From NCBI GenBank assembly GCA_000432175.1, contig HF989496.1:1-28271 (forward strand): a DNA stretch of 28,271 nucleotides, given 5' to 3'. Positions 14,951 to 23,252 of this stretch are shown here, in pieces. Under the pieces are notes generated by a model that ran no database searches, was not told the origin of the DNA, and saw only the letters and a program-made list of their open reading frames with translations. The position numbers were made by a program, and so were the translations under genes. The DNA comes from Eubacterium sp. CAG:786. GTDB taxonomy: Bacteria > Bacillota > Clostridia > Oscillospirales > Ruminococcaceae. Numbering within the stretch: the first letter of the stretch is position 1; every line of letters starts with the position of its first letter.

Positions 14951-14979
14951 TTGATTTACGCGGAAAAGTGTGTTATAAT
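14951..14979 (+). promoter_or_regulatory. Strong promoter of the MoxR-DUF58 operon
   Basis: TTGATT (14951-14956), a 17-base spacer and TATAAT (14974-14979), preceded by an extended TG. The leader of about 138 bases holds two short hairpins (TCGGCT/AGCCGA near 15039-15054 and CGCTG/CAGCG near 15066-15084). I recognise no known riboswitch in it. Confidence 0.8.
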
Positions 14980-15123
14980 AACTTTGCATACCAGAAATAT
15001 ATTACGTGGCAAAAAATACTATATGACGATATATCGGCTCATCAGCCGAGTACAGATGATATTTGCGCTGTGATATTCCAGCGATGATACGGGCGAAAAC
15101 AATGTCCGGGTAAAGGAGCACAG

Positions 15124-16080
15124 ATGGCTTATTTTAGTGGCGGTCAGCAGCTTATTGGCAGGCTTGCTGCCGAGATATCAAAGGTGATAAAGGGCAAGGA
15201 GGAGGCTGTTCAGCTGATCCTGACGGCAATGCTTGCGCAGGGGCATGTGCTCATTGAGGACGTACCCGGCGTGGGTAAGACCACGCTTGCAATGGCGCTT
15301 GGCCGGGCCACCGGTCTGAGTTTCCGCAGGGCGCAGTTCACGCCTGACGTTATGGCGTCGGATATCACCGGCTTCACCATGTTCGACAGGGAAGAAAACC
15401 GCTTTGAGTACCGCGCGGGGCTTGTTATGACTAACATTCTGCTTGCGGACGAGATAAACCGTACCTCTCCGAAAACGCAGTCCGCGCTGCTTGAAGCCAT
15501 GGAGGAAAAGCGCGTTACGGTAGACGGCGTGGTGCATTTACTGCCGCAGCCGTTCATGGTCATCGCAACGCAGAATTCCCAGGGGTATGTGGGGACTTTC
15601 CCGCTGCCGGAAGCGCAGCTGGACCGTTTCATGATAAAGATAAGCATGGGTTATCCCACTGTCGAGGAGGAAACCGGAATTCTTCTCGACCGGCTTGGTG
15701 GAAACCCCGTTGCAGAAGTCCAGCAGGTTATGACTGCGGAGCAGCTGCAGCAGTGCATAGGCGAGGTCCAGCAGGTGCAGGCGGCTGACAGCATATGCAG
15801 GTACATCGCGGAGCTTTCCGCGGCAACGAGGTCGCACAGCGGCGTTGAGCTGGGCGTAAGTCCGCGCGCTTCGCTGGCGATACTGCAGGCGGCAAGGGCG
15901 TACGCATACCTCAGCGGCAGGGATTACGTCGTGCCGGAGGACATCGTAAGGCTGATGATACCTGTGTTCAGCCACAGGATAGTTCTCCGTCAGGAGATGA
16001 AGCTGCGCCGCATGGATATAACTTCGGTGCTGCAGGACGCGGTTTCGTCAGTCACACCACCGGTAAGGCGCAATATTTGA
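15124..16080 (+). CDS. MoxR-family AAA+ ATPase
   Basis: A 318-residue ATPase with AAGGAG five bases before the ATG. Walker A (GVGKTT) begins at residue 49 and Walker B (LLADEINR) has Asp109-Glu110. The following TSPKTQSALLEAMEE, the sensor-1 ATQN motif and FPLPEAQLDRF are hallmarks of MoxR. The C-terminal helical lid (SPRASLAILQAARAYAYLSG) carries sensor 2. MoxR proteins act as chaperone-like ATPases that mature or activate partner proteins, nearly always with a DUF58 protein encoded next door, as here ten bases downstream. The client complex is unknown; transglutaminase or von Willebrand factor A partners often found in such operons are not present in this one. Confidence 0.95.
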   Translation: MAYFSGGQQLIGRLAAEISKVIKGKEEAVQLILTAMLAQGHVLIEDVPGVGKTTLAMALGRATGLSFRRAQFTPDVMASDITGFTMFDREENRFEYRAGLVMTNILLADEINRTSPKTQSALLEAMEEKRVTVDGVVHLLPQPFMVIATQNSQGYVGTFPLPEAQLDRFMIKISMGYPTVEEETGILLDRLGGNPVAEVQQVMTAEQLQQCIGEVQQVQAADSICRYIAELSAATRSHSGVELGVSPRASLAILQAARAYAYLSGRDYVVPEDIVRLMIPVFSHRIVLRQEMKLRRMDITSVLQDAVSSVTPPVRRNI

Positions 16081-16090
16081 GAGGGCGCAG

Positions 16091-17278
16091 ATGAGCAGAA
16101 ATAGACTTATCTACATCACGCTCACGGTTGCGCTGCTGATATTCTCTGCGGCTTATCAGAGCCGTATCTCGGCAGTGCTGCTCATTGCGGCGCTGTGTTA
16201 CCCGCTGCTGGCGGCAGTCTGTGTGCTGATTTGCAGCCGCACCAGCAGCGCTGATTTCGTTGAGAACACCATCCGTAACGGTTCAGGGAGTTCCACGCGG
16301 ATAGTGCGGCAGAAGGGCGAGGAATTCGACCTGTGGATATATGTGCGCAGCCGGTCGGTATTCCCGTGTGCGCCGATAGAACTGCAGTGCAATCTTCCCG
16401 ACCGTGAGACCGGGCTGTTTTCGATGAAGCGCATTTACGCTTCCGTGCCGCCTTTTGGCAGGTGCCGGATAGCCGTTACAGTGATGCACCGATACCGCGG
16501 CGCGTATGTTGCGGAGATCAGCCGGGCTGTTTTCTACGACCCGCTGAGGATAATCCGCATAACAAGAAAGATACGTTCAGAGGCGACGCTGATATTCCAG
16601 CCCCGCAAGATGGATTTCGGTGAACTTATAGCCGAGGCGCCCGGTGAGGAAAACACCGACCCGTCGCTTCTTCTGAAAGGCGAGCGCGAGGACTTCTCAC
16701 ACGTGCGCGAGTATGTTCAGGGCGACGTAATGCAGCTGGTTCACTGGAAGCTCACCGCAAAGCTGGACGAGCTGATGATAAAGCAGTACGACCAGACTGC
16801 GGAACGCAGAACTGCAGTTCTGTGCGATTACCGCAATGACATCACGGATACCGGAGCGGCGATGAAGTACGCCGACGCGGTGATAGAAGCTGCAATAGCG
16901 GTGGCTCTGGCTTCAGTAAAGGCTGGTATTAACAGCATTGTTGATTTCGGCGCGATCATCGGGAATTACCGCTGCGATATCCGCGATATGGCAGATTTTG
17001 AGCGCTTCTATGATATGGCTGCGGTGATACCCACAAAGGTCGAAACGATGGAACTGCGCCAGCTTATTACCGAGGGTCAGCAGGGCGCTTCAGTGGTGTT
17101 TGTGATAACAGGAATGCTCACCGAGGAGCTGGTTGCAATGCTCGACATCATGGCTGAGGGCTTCCGCGGGCTGATGGTGCTCGCGAATGTCAGTCCCGGT
17201 CAGAATGCGGAACTCGAGACACGCGCTTCCCGGCAGCACTTTGAATATGTTCCGATAAAGATGAAAGACGCTAATTAA
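16091..17278 (+). CDS. DUF58 domain-containing membrane protein
   Basis: A 395-residue protein with GAGGGCG before the ATG. Two hydrophobic segments (~residues 7-23 and 27-48) anchor it, followed by a beta-rich extracytoplasmic-like part. The DUF58 signature is present: DFSHVREYVQGDVMQLVHWK, then LTAKLDELMIKQYDQ near residues 210-240. The rest has a von Willebrand A-like pattern (TAVLCDYRND, then an acidic metal-site-like stretch). It forms a conserved pair with the MoxR ATPase upstream and is the last gene before the terminator at 17317. Molecular function is not established for most members; roles in envelope stress or protein maturation are suggested for the family. Confidence 0.9.
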   Translation: MSRNRLIYITLTVALLIFSAAYQSRISAVLLIAALCYPLLAAVCVLICSRTSSADFVENTIRNGSGSSTRIVRQKGEEFDLWIYVRSRSVFPCAPIELQCNLPDRETGLFSMKRIYASVPPFGRCRIAVTVMHRYRGAYVAEISRAVFYDPLRIIRITRKIRSEATLIFQPRKMDFGELIAEAPGEENTDPSLLLKGEREDFSHVREYVQGDVMQLVHWKLTAKLDELMIKQYDQTAERRTAVLCDYRNDITDTGAAMKYADAVIEAAIAVALASVKAGINSIVDFGAIIGNYRCDIRDMADFERFYDMAAVIPTKVETMELRQLITEGQQGASVVFVITGMLTEELVAMLDIMAEGFRGLMVLANVSPGQNAELETRASRQHFEYVPIKMKDAN

Positions 17279-17316
17279 ACCACGGTACTTACTTCGCGGA
17301 TAATTCCTATAAAATA

Positions 17317-17352
17317 AACAGGACGAAAGAAACACTTTCGCCCTGTTTTGTT
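17317..17352. terminator. Bidirectional rho-independent terminator
   Basis: AAACAGG-A-CGAAAG pairs with CTTTCG-C-CCTGTTT, with one mismatch. T-rich sequence follows on the + strand (TTTTGTTT) and an A-rich tract precedes it (TGTTTATTTTAT on the - strand). It can end the MoxR-DUF58 transcript and the converging ribU-DUF5662 transcript. Confidence 0.8.
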
Positions 17353-17421
17353 TCATATCAGATTTTTTATCCTCCGCGTAAGCGGACACCGAAATTCCGC
17401 ATTATGAATTACGAATTGAAT

Positions 17422-17964
17422 TCAGTATTTTCCTTCCTTCAGCAGCTCCCTGATGTACCTGAATGTTTCGTCCTCGCCTTTTTCAGCGAGCATTCTGAGA
17501 AGCTTTTCAAGAAGTTCGGAGGTTTCCGGGTGAATAGACCGCGTGGGTTTGCGGTTGAGGAAATAATCCAGCGGGTCGCTGTCGCGGTATTTTTCACCGC
17601 GGTATATCTTGCTTGCAGCCACGCGGTCGCAGAACATTTCCACCAGGAAGTTCAACGGCATTTTCACGGGCTTGTAGATTTTCTCCACCGGGTCAACGTC
17701 TATCCAGTATTCAAAGTGGTGACGGTTGCGCCCCTTGTGGTGCATCCATGCGAGGGAATACCCGTTTAATTCGCGCTCAGCTTCGTTCGGGCTGCGGATC
17801 CCCTGGTAATACTTCACCCCGGGAATGAACTCGGTGGGGGAGTACTTTGAAAGGTCGTGACGAAGTCCCTGCCAGAGAATGCCTGCCTTTGCGCAGTGAG
17901 CTATCACCTTGTGACGGTGACGGGTTATAGTTCCGAGATGCCCGAAAAAGCCTTTCAGCGACAT
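17422..17964 (-). CDS. DUF5662 family protein, possible HD-fold hydrolase
   Basis: A 180-residue soluble protein; AAAGGAG six bases before the ATG. It matches the pattern I know for DUF5662: RHRHKVIAHC near the start, LRHDLSKYSPTEF, WMHHKGRNRHHFEYW and a later MFCDRVAAS. The spacing of His16/18, His36-Asp37, His75-His76, His82-His83 and Asp113 resembles an HD-type metal-dependent phosphohydrolase, which is my inference rather than an established activity. It lies 30 bases after ribU with a short stable hairpin between them and no terminator, so it is probably co-transcribed under the FMN riboswitch. If so, a role linked to flavin supply deserves thought, although co-transcription alone does not prove it. 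Confidence 0.8.
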   Translation of the reverse strand: MSLKGFFGHLGTITRHRHKVIAHCAKAGILWQGLRHDLSKYSPTEFIPGVKYYQGIRSPNEAERELNGYSLAWMHHKGRNRHHFEYWIDVDPVEKIYKPVKMPLNFLVEMFCDRVAASKIYRGEKYRDSDPLDYFLNRKPTRSIHPETSELLEKLLRMLAEKGEDETFRYIRELLKEGKY

Positions 17965-17978
17965 TTTGTGCTCCTTTT

Positions 17979-17994
17979 GCCGCTGGCGAGCGGC
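17979..17994 (-). promoter_or_regulatory. Intercistronic hairpin between ribU and the DUF5662 gene
   Basis: GCCGCT pairs with AGCGGC around a four-base loop directly after the ribU stop codon. On the - strand it is followed by AAAAGGAG, the next ribosome binding site, not by a T-run. It may protect or insulate the transcript rather than end it. Confidence 0.4.
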
Positions 17995-18627
17995 TTATAT
18001 TTCTGTGCGGAAGCTGCTGTTGAATACCGGGCGCAGCCTCTTGTAAAGCGGCACGGAAATAAGTACCGCGATAAGTCCCTTGATGAACGTAAACGGAACA
18101 TTGAAAACCACCAGGCACTTGATAAGAGAATCGGCGCCCGACCAGATAGCCTGATACATACCTATGATAGCTTCCATAGGCATCATAGCGGTGTACATCG
18201 GGTAGATGATGAAGTAATTTGTCACAAGACCGATGGCAGCCATAGAGAATGCACCCGCAAGGCATGCAAGAATGACATGCTTTGTAGTGTGACCTGCTTT
18301 GTTTGCGATAAGTCCGGCAGGAACGACCAGCAGGCAGCCGAGAATGAAGTTTGATATTTCGCCGATACCACCTGTGGTAGAACCTGCGATAAGAAAACCA
18401 CCGAGGTTCTTGATGAGGCACACCACAGCGCCCGATAACGGACCCATAGTCAGTGACGCCAGCAGTGCAGGCACGTCGGAGAAATCAAAACTGATGAACC
18501 CCGGCATGACCGGTATCTTGAATGCAAGGAATTTCATCAGTACCACCGCCATTGCGCTGAGCAGCGCAGTAAACACCAGCTTGCGGACATTGAATGCCTG
18601 TTTTGTCTTTGTTGTTGTGTTGTTCAT
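17995..18627 (-). CDS. ribU: Riboflavin ECF transporter S component RibU
   Basis: A 210-residue membrane protein; GGAGG five bases before the ATG at 18627 decides the start over longer frames that run into the riboswitch. The N-terminal Lys/Thr-rich tail is followed by KLVFTALLSAMAVVLMKF, IPVMPGFISFDFSDVPAL and MGPLSGAVVCLIKNLGGFL, which match RibU closely, then a Gly-rich loop and further hydrophobic segments (about six in all). It binds riboflavin with high affinity and docks on an EcfT-EcfA module in the membrane. An FMN riboswitch with a terminator lies in its leader, so it is shut off when FMN is plentiful. The EcfT and fused ATPase encoded at 12169-14919 could serve it, but this is unproven. 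Confidence 0.93.
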   Translation of the reverse strand: MNNTTTKTKQAFNVRKLVFTALLSAMAVVLMKFLAFKIPVMPGFISFDFSDVPALLASLTMGPLSGAVVCLIKNLGGFLIAGSTTGGIGEISNFILGCLLVVPAGLIANKAGHTTKHVILACLAGAFSMAAIGLVTNYFIIYPMYTAMMPMEAIIGMYQAIWSGADSLIKCLVVFNVPFTFIKGLIAVLISVPLYKRLRPVFNSSFRTEI

Positions 18628-18649
18628 GTTTTCCTCCAATGTTCTGGGG

Positions 18650-18691
18650 AAACAGAAAGCCCCTGCACGCACAAAATGGCTGTACAGGGGC
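18650..18691 (-). terminator. Riboswitch-controlled terminator in the ribU leader
   Basis: On the - strand GCCCCTGTAC pairs with GTGCAGGGGC (ten pairs, one G-T), followed by TTTCTGTTT. It lies between the FMN aptamer and the ribU ribosome binding site and is the expression platform: FMN binding should favour this stem and stop transcription. Confidence 0.88.
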
Positions 18692-18730
18692 GCAAATATG
18701 CACGCATGAGCGATAACACATTTGTTTTCT

Positions 18731-18843
18731 GGTTCTTTCATCCGGACTATACCGTCGGTACCGGAATTGCACCGGTTCAACCTCTCGCAAGGCTCGCGGA
18801 CTTTCACCGCCGGTGGAGAATTTCACTCCGCCCCGAAACAGAT
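18731..18843 (-). ncRNA. FMN riboswitch (RFN element)
   Basis: Read on the - strand, the conserved blocks appear in order: TTCGGGGCGGAGTGAAATTC, CACCGGCGGTGAAAGTCCGC, GAGCCTTGCGAGAGGTTGAA, CCGGTGCAATTCCGGTACC and GACGGTATAGTCCGGATG, closing with AAAGAAC. These are the strongly conserved segments of the FMN aptamer, with a GUUUC/GAAA closing stem. It sits between a consensus promoter and a terminator upstream of ribU, the classic arrangement for sensing FMN. Confidence 0.96.
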
Positions 18844-18875
18844 AAAATGTATTCGGCATTACCTGCCGTAATTAT

Positions 18876-18904
18876 ATTATATACCCGTATCAGGGTTTTG
18901 TCAA
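18876..18904 (-). promoter_or_regulatory. Consensus sigma-70-type promoter of ribU
   Basis: On the - strand TTGACA (18899-18904), a 17-base spacer and TATAAT (18876-18881), both perfect consensus hexamers. Transcription would start near 18869, just before the riboswitch. Confidence 0.92.
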
Positions 18905-18914
18905 GTGGTATTTT

Positions 18915-19343
18915 TCAGCCGGAGCACATATCAAGTATCACCGCTGCGGAAAACGCCGCCATGCAGCCGTATTCCGTGACGCCGGGGGAACGTTCCAGGG
19001 GCAGCTCCATGGGTTCGCAGACGCCGTGGAGGGTAGTCACGGCGCGGCTGAGCGCAAGGGTCATTCTGTCGCCGCTGTCGGAAGTCACACTGACGGTGTT
19101 TTTGACGCATCTGCCGCAGGTCACAAGCTGAACTCCTCCGAGCCTGCCCGGGGGAATGGCTCCGCAGCAGTCGCCGTTGACAACAACGCCCGCAGCGCGC
19201 TTTATCAGCGGAACTGCTGCGTTTTCAGACAACACGACGACGCAGCCGGGGCAGTCCACTTCATGAACCTCACCGGCATATATGCAAGGAACATTTCCGG
19301 GAAGTTTCAGGTTCCCGATAACTAGTATCATTCCGCTGGACAT
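18915..19343 (-). CDS. Small Cys-rich protein, possibly a swivelling-domain (PEP-utiliser mobile) fold
   Basis: A 142-residue protein; GGAGG five bases before the ATG at 19343 (a GTG two codons earlier is possible). I do not recognise it firmly. The stretch GCVVVLSENAAVPLIKRAAG, then VVVNGDCC, then GVQLVTCGRCVKNTVSVTSD resembles the strand-helix-strand order of PEP-utilising mobile swivelling domains. The His-phosphorylation motif of those enzymes is missing, so it would be a degenerate relative. It has about eleven Cys, including CPGC, DCC and CGRC, suggesting metal binding or redox activity. It starts 42 bases after the FAD dehydrogenase and is probably the last gene of the cdaA transcript. 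No terminator is visible before the ribU promoter. Confidence 0.5.
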   Translation of the reverse strand: MSSGMILVIGNLKLPGNVPCIYAGEVHEVDCPGCVVVLSENAAVPLIKRAAGVVVNGDCCGAIPPGRLGGVQLVTCGRCVKNTVSVTSDSGDRMTLALSRAVTTLHGVCEPMELPLERSPGVTEYGCMAAFSAAVILDMCSG

Positions 19344-19385
19344 AGGCACCTCCGTTTTTTACTATTGTGCCTTGTCCGGGGCAGA

Positions 19386-20972
19386 TTATGCCATGTCCGG
19401 GGAGTACTTTTCCATTATCCTTACCGCGGTGCGTATTCCGTCCACTGCCGCTGACATTATTCCACCGGCATAGCCGCAGCCCTCTCCGCACGGGAACAGA
19501 TTATCCGCGCAGGCTGCATAGCCCGCTTCATTACGCGGTAATCTCACCGGAGAACTGCTCCTGGTTTCTATCGCGGTGAGAATGCTGTCGCTGTCTGAGA
19601 AGCCGGGAATGCGCCGGTCGAAGTAGCGCAGCCCGTTCCTGAGCGGTGTGCTGACGAATTCCGGGAAGAGCGCGCCAAGGTCTGCCGGCTCCACCCCGAG
19701 GGAATACGTAGGTTCCACGCGCCCTGTCGTGAAGCTGCTCCCACCGGAGATGAATTCCCGGGTGAGCGAAGCCGGCGCCCTGCCAGATTTTCCCATCTGG
19801 AAAGCGCACTGCTCCAGCCGCTGAATGAACTCCGCGCCGCCGAGCGGGCCTCCTCCGAAATCCTCAGGCGCGACGGAAACAAGCACTGCGCTGTTCGCGT
19901 TTTTCCCCGCGCGGTCGAAGTAGCTCATGCCGTTTGTGACCACCGTCCCCGGTTCGCTCGCGGAAGCCACCACGTAACCCCCGGGGCACATGCAGAACGT
20001 ATAAACGCCCCTGCCGCCCTCATGGTAGGAAAGCTGATATTCCGCGGGCGGGAGCGCCGGGTGCCCCGCGTACTTCCCATAAAGCGCGCTGTCTATATCG
20101 GATTGCAGGTGCTCTATTCTCGCGCCCACTGAAAACGGTTTCGGTACAAGTTCCACGCCGCTTTCAAGCAGCATTCTGAACGTGTCGTGCGCGGAATGTC
20201 CCACTGCAAGCGCCAGTGCGCCGCAGGGAACGTCCGCGCCGTTTACGCGGATACTTTCCAGCCTGCCTCTGCCCGGGGAAGCCCCCTCCAGCGGCGTCAG
20301 GAAGCGGACTTCCCCACCGAGCTGTATAACTCGCTGACGCAGGTTCCTGACCACGCTGCGGAGTCTGTCGGTGCCGATGTGCGGCTTTGCCTGGGTGAGT
20401 ATCTCCTCCGGCGCGCCGAATTCCGCAAGGCGCTCCAGCACCCGGGAGCACAGCGGGTCGTTTATGCGGGTGGTGAGCTTTCCGTCTGAGAAAGTCCCCG
20501 CGCCGCCCTCGCCGAACTGCACGTTTGAGGCTCTGTCCAGCGTGCCGGTGCTCCAGTAGCCTTCCACCGCCTTTATGCGGGAATCCATATCCGCGCCGCG
20601 CTCGAGGACTATCGGCTTATAGCCGAATTCGCACAGGGTGAGCGCGCAGAACATTCCCGCGGGACCGAAGCCTGCAACGTAGATATCGCCGCGAAGCTTC
20701 TCGCTGCCGCGTTTTACGGTGAGTTCACCCGGCTCGTACAGGCGCACGTCGGGGCGCTTTTCGGCTAATCTCCGCTCCTGCCGCGGGTCTTTCAGCCTGA
20801 CGTACACCGAGTGCACGAAGCAGACTTCGCGACGGGCGTCCACCGAGCTTTTGTACACTCTTGCCTCAACCGCGTCGCGGGGGGGGATGCGCAGCGCCGA
20901 AAGCGCCTTTGGCACTGCGTTTTCCTTTGGTTCGTCAAGGGTAGTTTTTATCTGTGAAATGATTATTGCCAT
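19386..20972 (-). CDS. FAD-dependent dehydrogenase, COG2509 type
   Basis: A 528-residue protein whose ATG directly follows the cdaR stop (TAAATG), with GAAGAGG upstream. Residues 1-90 form the N-terminal ferredoxin-like part seen in this family (DAVEARVYKSSVDARREVCF, VHSVYVRL). The FAD-binding motif is VAGFGPAGMFCALTLCEFGY, closing with Glu-Arg-Gly. Then come NVQFGEGGAGTFSDGKLTTR, AKPHIGTDRL and the C-terminal NLFPCGEGCGYAGGIMSAAV that closes the FAD site. The family is common in Firmicutes and often lies near cdaA-cdaR. Its reaction is not established; a redox role in cell-envelope or cofactor metabolism is inferred. The sequence looks intact. Confidence 0.88.
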   Translation of the reverse strand: MAIIISQIKTTLDEPKENAVPKALSALRIPPRDAVEARVYKSSVDARREVCFVHSVYVRLKDPRQERRLAEKRPDVRLYEPGELTVKRGSEKLRGDIYVAGFGPAGMFCALTLCEFGYKPIVLERGADMDSRIKAVEGYWSTGTLDRASNVQFGEGGAGTFSDGKLTTRINDPLCSRVLERLAEFGAPEEILTQAKPHIGTDRLRSVVRNLRQRVIQLGGEVRFLTPLEGASPGRGRLESIRVNGADVPCGALALAVGHSAHDTFRMLLESGVELVPKPFSVGARIEHLQSDIDSALYGKYAGHPALPPAEYQLSYHEGGRGVYTFCMCPGGYVVASASEPGTVVTNGMSYFDRAGKNANSAVLVSVAPEDFGGGPLGGAEFIQRLEQCAFQMGKSGRAPASLTREFISGGSSFTTGRVEPTYSLGVEPADLGALFPEFVSTPLRNGLRYFDRRIPGFSDSDSILTAIETRSSSPVRLPRNEAGYAACADNLFPCGEGCGYAGGIMSAAVDGIRTAVRIMEKYSPDMA

Positions 20973-22304
20973 TTATTCCTCTTCTGTCACCGTTCTTGCG
21001 CTGACGGTAATTTTGTAGCTTCCCACCGCAAGGCAGTTGCTGCCGTCGGAGCCGGTTATCACGACGGTGACGGGCACGTCCTGGGAGCCGTCGTGCAGCG
21101 AAACTCCCAGCAGATTGCCGGTGATGTAGAAATCCCCGGAGGACAGCGCGCTGAGCTGCTCGGACGGACCGATAACGCTCAGGGTGAGTTCCTGCGTGAT
21201 GATTTCGACTTCCATGTTGTCTGGGGTATTGACGACGGTGATGTTTGTCACGGGGAAGTCAAGCTTGCCGTAATCCGCGATGTCCCATGTCACCCTTGCG
21301 CTGTTGTAGCCGGAAAGGTTCTTGTAGCCCTCCGGGAGCGTTATCGGGATAGTGGAAACGGTCTGGTTGAGCCTGATATCCGAGATGTTCACGGTGCCGA
21401 TGTTCAGCTCGCTGAGATTGCTGATGCTGTCGTCCGGCGCTGCGACCATTATCGTGCCGGGCTGAATGTCGTATCCCAGGCTGTTTATGTCGAAGTACTG
21501 GGGAACTCCTGCAAACGAGAATGTCAGCGGCAGTTCCTTCTGCATATATATCGGGATATTCACCATTACGTTGTCGGTGCTGAGTTTGATGTCGTCGTTG
21601 ACAAGTTTGGAGCCGTTTTCTGAGTAAACGGTGAGCGTCGTCTGCACCTCGTGGCTCTCGTGTATCTCGCCGTCAACGGAAGCTCTGGCTTCAACTCGGC
21701 TTATCTTGTCGAGAACGGAAGCGGAACCGGTCACGGTGACAGTCGCCGGGGAAGCGGTTATCTCATCGACGTAATACCCCTCGGGCAGGCTGATATCAGG
21801 CGCGTAAGCCGTTATCGGGAACTCCCTCGTTGCTATCTCGTCCACCACCAGTGTGACCGACAGCTGCGACGACTCGAGCAGCGTGTAGTCAACGCCGGTG
21901 CGGCTCGTGACGGACACGGGCACGGTGAAAGTACCTGCCGAGCGTACCGACGTGAGGTCCAGCGTCGCGATGAAATCTTCGGATTTGAGGGCGGCTATCT
22001 CATAGCGCTTGCCCTCGATGCGTATATCTGTGGTGCCGGTGTAATCCCCGACGACCTGCAGGTTGTGCGTTGCCATGTAGTCCGTGGGCTGCAGCTGTAT
22101 CGGTATGTCGGCTATCCCCGTTTCGATAGTCGGGAACACCTGAACGGATACCACTATCCACACCAGCACTGCCAGCACAATGCTCCATACGATTATTTTA
22201 AGGTTGTTTCTGACGGAAGTGCCGACGCTTGTCATAACGTCCCTGAATGTGCGCCTGGGGCGTTGCTTTTTGTTGTTCTGGGTTTCTTTTGTGTTGTTAT
22301 CCAT
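20973..22304 (-). CDS. cdaR: YbbR-domain protein CdaR, regulator of diadenylate cyclase
   Basis: A 443-residue protein with GGAGG before the ATG and 17 bases from cdaA. A basic cytoplasmic start (~residues 1-33) is followed by one membrane segment (KIIVWSIVLAVLVWIVVSVQ, ~35-55) and then three or four extracytoplasmic YbbR repeats with the recurring pattern PEGYYVDEITASPATVTVTG and LPEGYKNLSG. CdaR binds CdaA at the membrane and modulates c-di-AMP synthesis in relation to cell wall state. Neighbouring cdaA supports the name. In many Firmicutes glmM follows; here an FAD dehydrogenase does. Confidence 0.92.
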   Translation of the reverse strand: MDNNTKETQNNKKQRPRRTFRDVMTSVGTSVRNNLKIIVWSIVLAVLVWIVVSVQVFPTIETGIADIPIQLQPTDYMATHNLQVVGDYTGTTDIRIEGKRYEIAALKSEDFIATLDLTSVRSAGTFTVPVSVTSRTGVDYTLLESSQLSVTLVVDEIATREFPITAYAPDISLPEGYYVDEITASPATVTVTGSASVLDKISRVEARASVDGEIHESHEVQTTLTVYSENGSKLVNDDIKLSTDNVMVNIPIYMQKELPLTFSFAGVPQYFDINSLGYDIQPGTIMVAAPDDSISNLSELNIGTVNISDIRLNQTVSTIPITLPEGYKNLSGYNSARVTWDIADYGKLDFPVTNITVVNTPDNMEVEIITQELTLSVIGPSEQLSALSSGDFYITGNLLGVSLHDGSQDVPVTVVITGSDGSNCLAVGSYKITVSARTVTEEE

Positions 22305-22321
22305 GCTTCCTCCTTACTGCG

Positions 22322-23221
22322 TCATTCCATTTCGGCGCTCTGGGTCTTTTTGCCCCTGCGCCTGCCCTTGCCTTTGGAATTGTCGGGCATTTCATCACGG
22401 AGGATATTTATGAGAGCTTCCTTGGGGTTGTATTCGTTGTTGAACCTTGTGAGCTGACCGGATTTTGCTACGGAGATTATGCCGGTCTCCTCGGAAACGA
22501 CTATCACCAGCGCGTCGGAATTCTCGCTCATGCCCAGGGCAGCGCGGTGCCTTGAACCGAGGTCCGCGTCAACGTACTGCCCCTTGCTGGTTATCGGCAG
22601 GAAGCAGCCTGCGGCATAAATGCGGTTGTTGCGGATTATCACCGCGCCATCGTGCAGCGGAGCCTTGTTGTAGAAAATGTTGCAGAAAAGTTCCGGCGAC
22701 GGGTCGGAGTTTATCACGGTGGACTGCTCGATTATATTTCCGAGTTTTGTCTGGCGCTCAATGACTATAAGCGCGCCTGTGCGGGTGCGGCTGAGCCTTT
22801 CGCATGCGTCCGCGATGCCCTGGATAGCGCGTTCCCGCGCCTGTGCGTCGCCGACGCTGCCGCTGTTGTCAAACGACTGCACGATGTTCTGCACCTTTGC
22901 AGTGCCGACCTTTTCAAGCATGCGGCGCAGTTCCGGCTGGAATACCACGACGATCGCGAGTATGCCCATCTGGAAGAAGTTCTGGAACAGAAAGCTCATT
23001 ACCTTCAGCTGGCAGACCTGCACCACCAGGAACAGCACAACAAGTATCGCGATACCTTTCAGCAGCTGCTCGGCGCGTGTTTCCTTCATGAATTTGATCA
23101 CCACGAATATCAGCACGGCAAGCAGCACCATGTCGATCACGTCGGTGATCTGTATCGACATCAGTACACGTATCAGGTTGTTGAATATGTCTGATATCAC
23201 GCTGAGAATATCCAAGTTCAT
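22322..23221 (-). CDS. cdaA: Diadenylate cyclase CdaA
   Basis: A 299-residue protein. Three membrane segments occur within residues ~15-95 (LLAVLIFVVIKFM; IAILVVLFLVVQVC; FFQMGILAIVVVFQP). The DAC domain follows: GALIVIERQTKLGNIIEQS, KAPLHDGAVII with Asp191-Gly-Ala, and GSRHRAALGMSE with Arg224-His225-Arg226. These make c-di-AMP from two ATP. Length is somewhat above the ~270 of B. subtilis because of a basic C-terminal tail (GKGRRRGKK). The ATG has only GGGGA one base upstream, an unusually close site, but N-terminal length fits the family. Its promoter lies at 23253-23281 and cdaR follows. c-di-AMP controls potassium and osmolyte balance in Firmicutes. Confidence 0.96.
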   Translation of the reverse strand: MNLDILSVISDIFNNLIRVLMSIQITDVIDMVLLAVLIFVVIKFMKETRAEQLLKGIAILVVLFLVVQVCQLKVMSFLFQNFFQMGILAIVVVFQPELRRMLEKVGTAKVQNIVQSFDNSGSVGDAQARERAIQGIADACERLSRTRTGALIVIERQTKLGNIIEQSTVINSDPSPELFCNIFYNKAPLHDGAVIIRNNRIYAAGCFLPITSKGQYVDADLGSRHRAALGMSENSDALVIVVSEETGIISVAKSGQLTRFNNEYNPKEALINILRDEMPDNSKGKGRRRGKKTQSAEME

Positions 23222-23252
23222 TCCCCATTTCTATGTATTATCATTACTCTTT

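Noticed and set aside
15001..15123. Riboswitch in the MoxR leader
   Set aside because: Only two short hairpins are visible and none of the conserved aptamer blocks I know is present.
17979..17994. Terminator between ribU and the DUF5662 gene
   Set aside because: The hairpin is followed by AAAAGGAG on the - strand and not by T residues, so it should not end transcription.
21651..22457. A 268-residue + strand open frame opposite cdaR and cdaA
   Set aside because: Both - strand genes are complete and recognisable. The + frame is rich in Arg, His and Cys and has no supporting signal.
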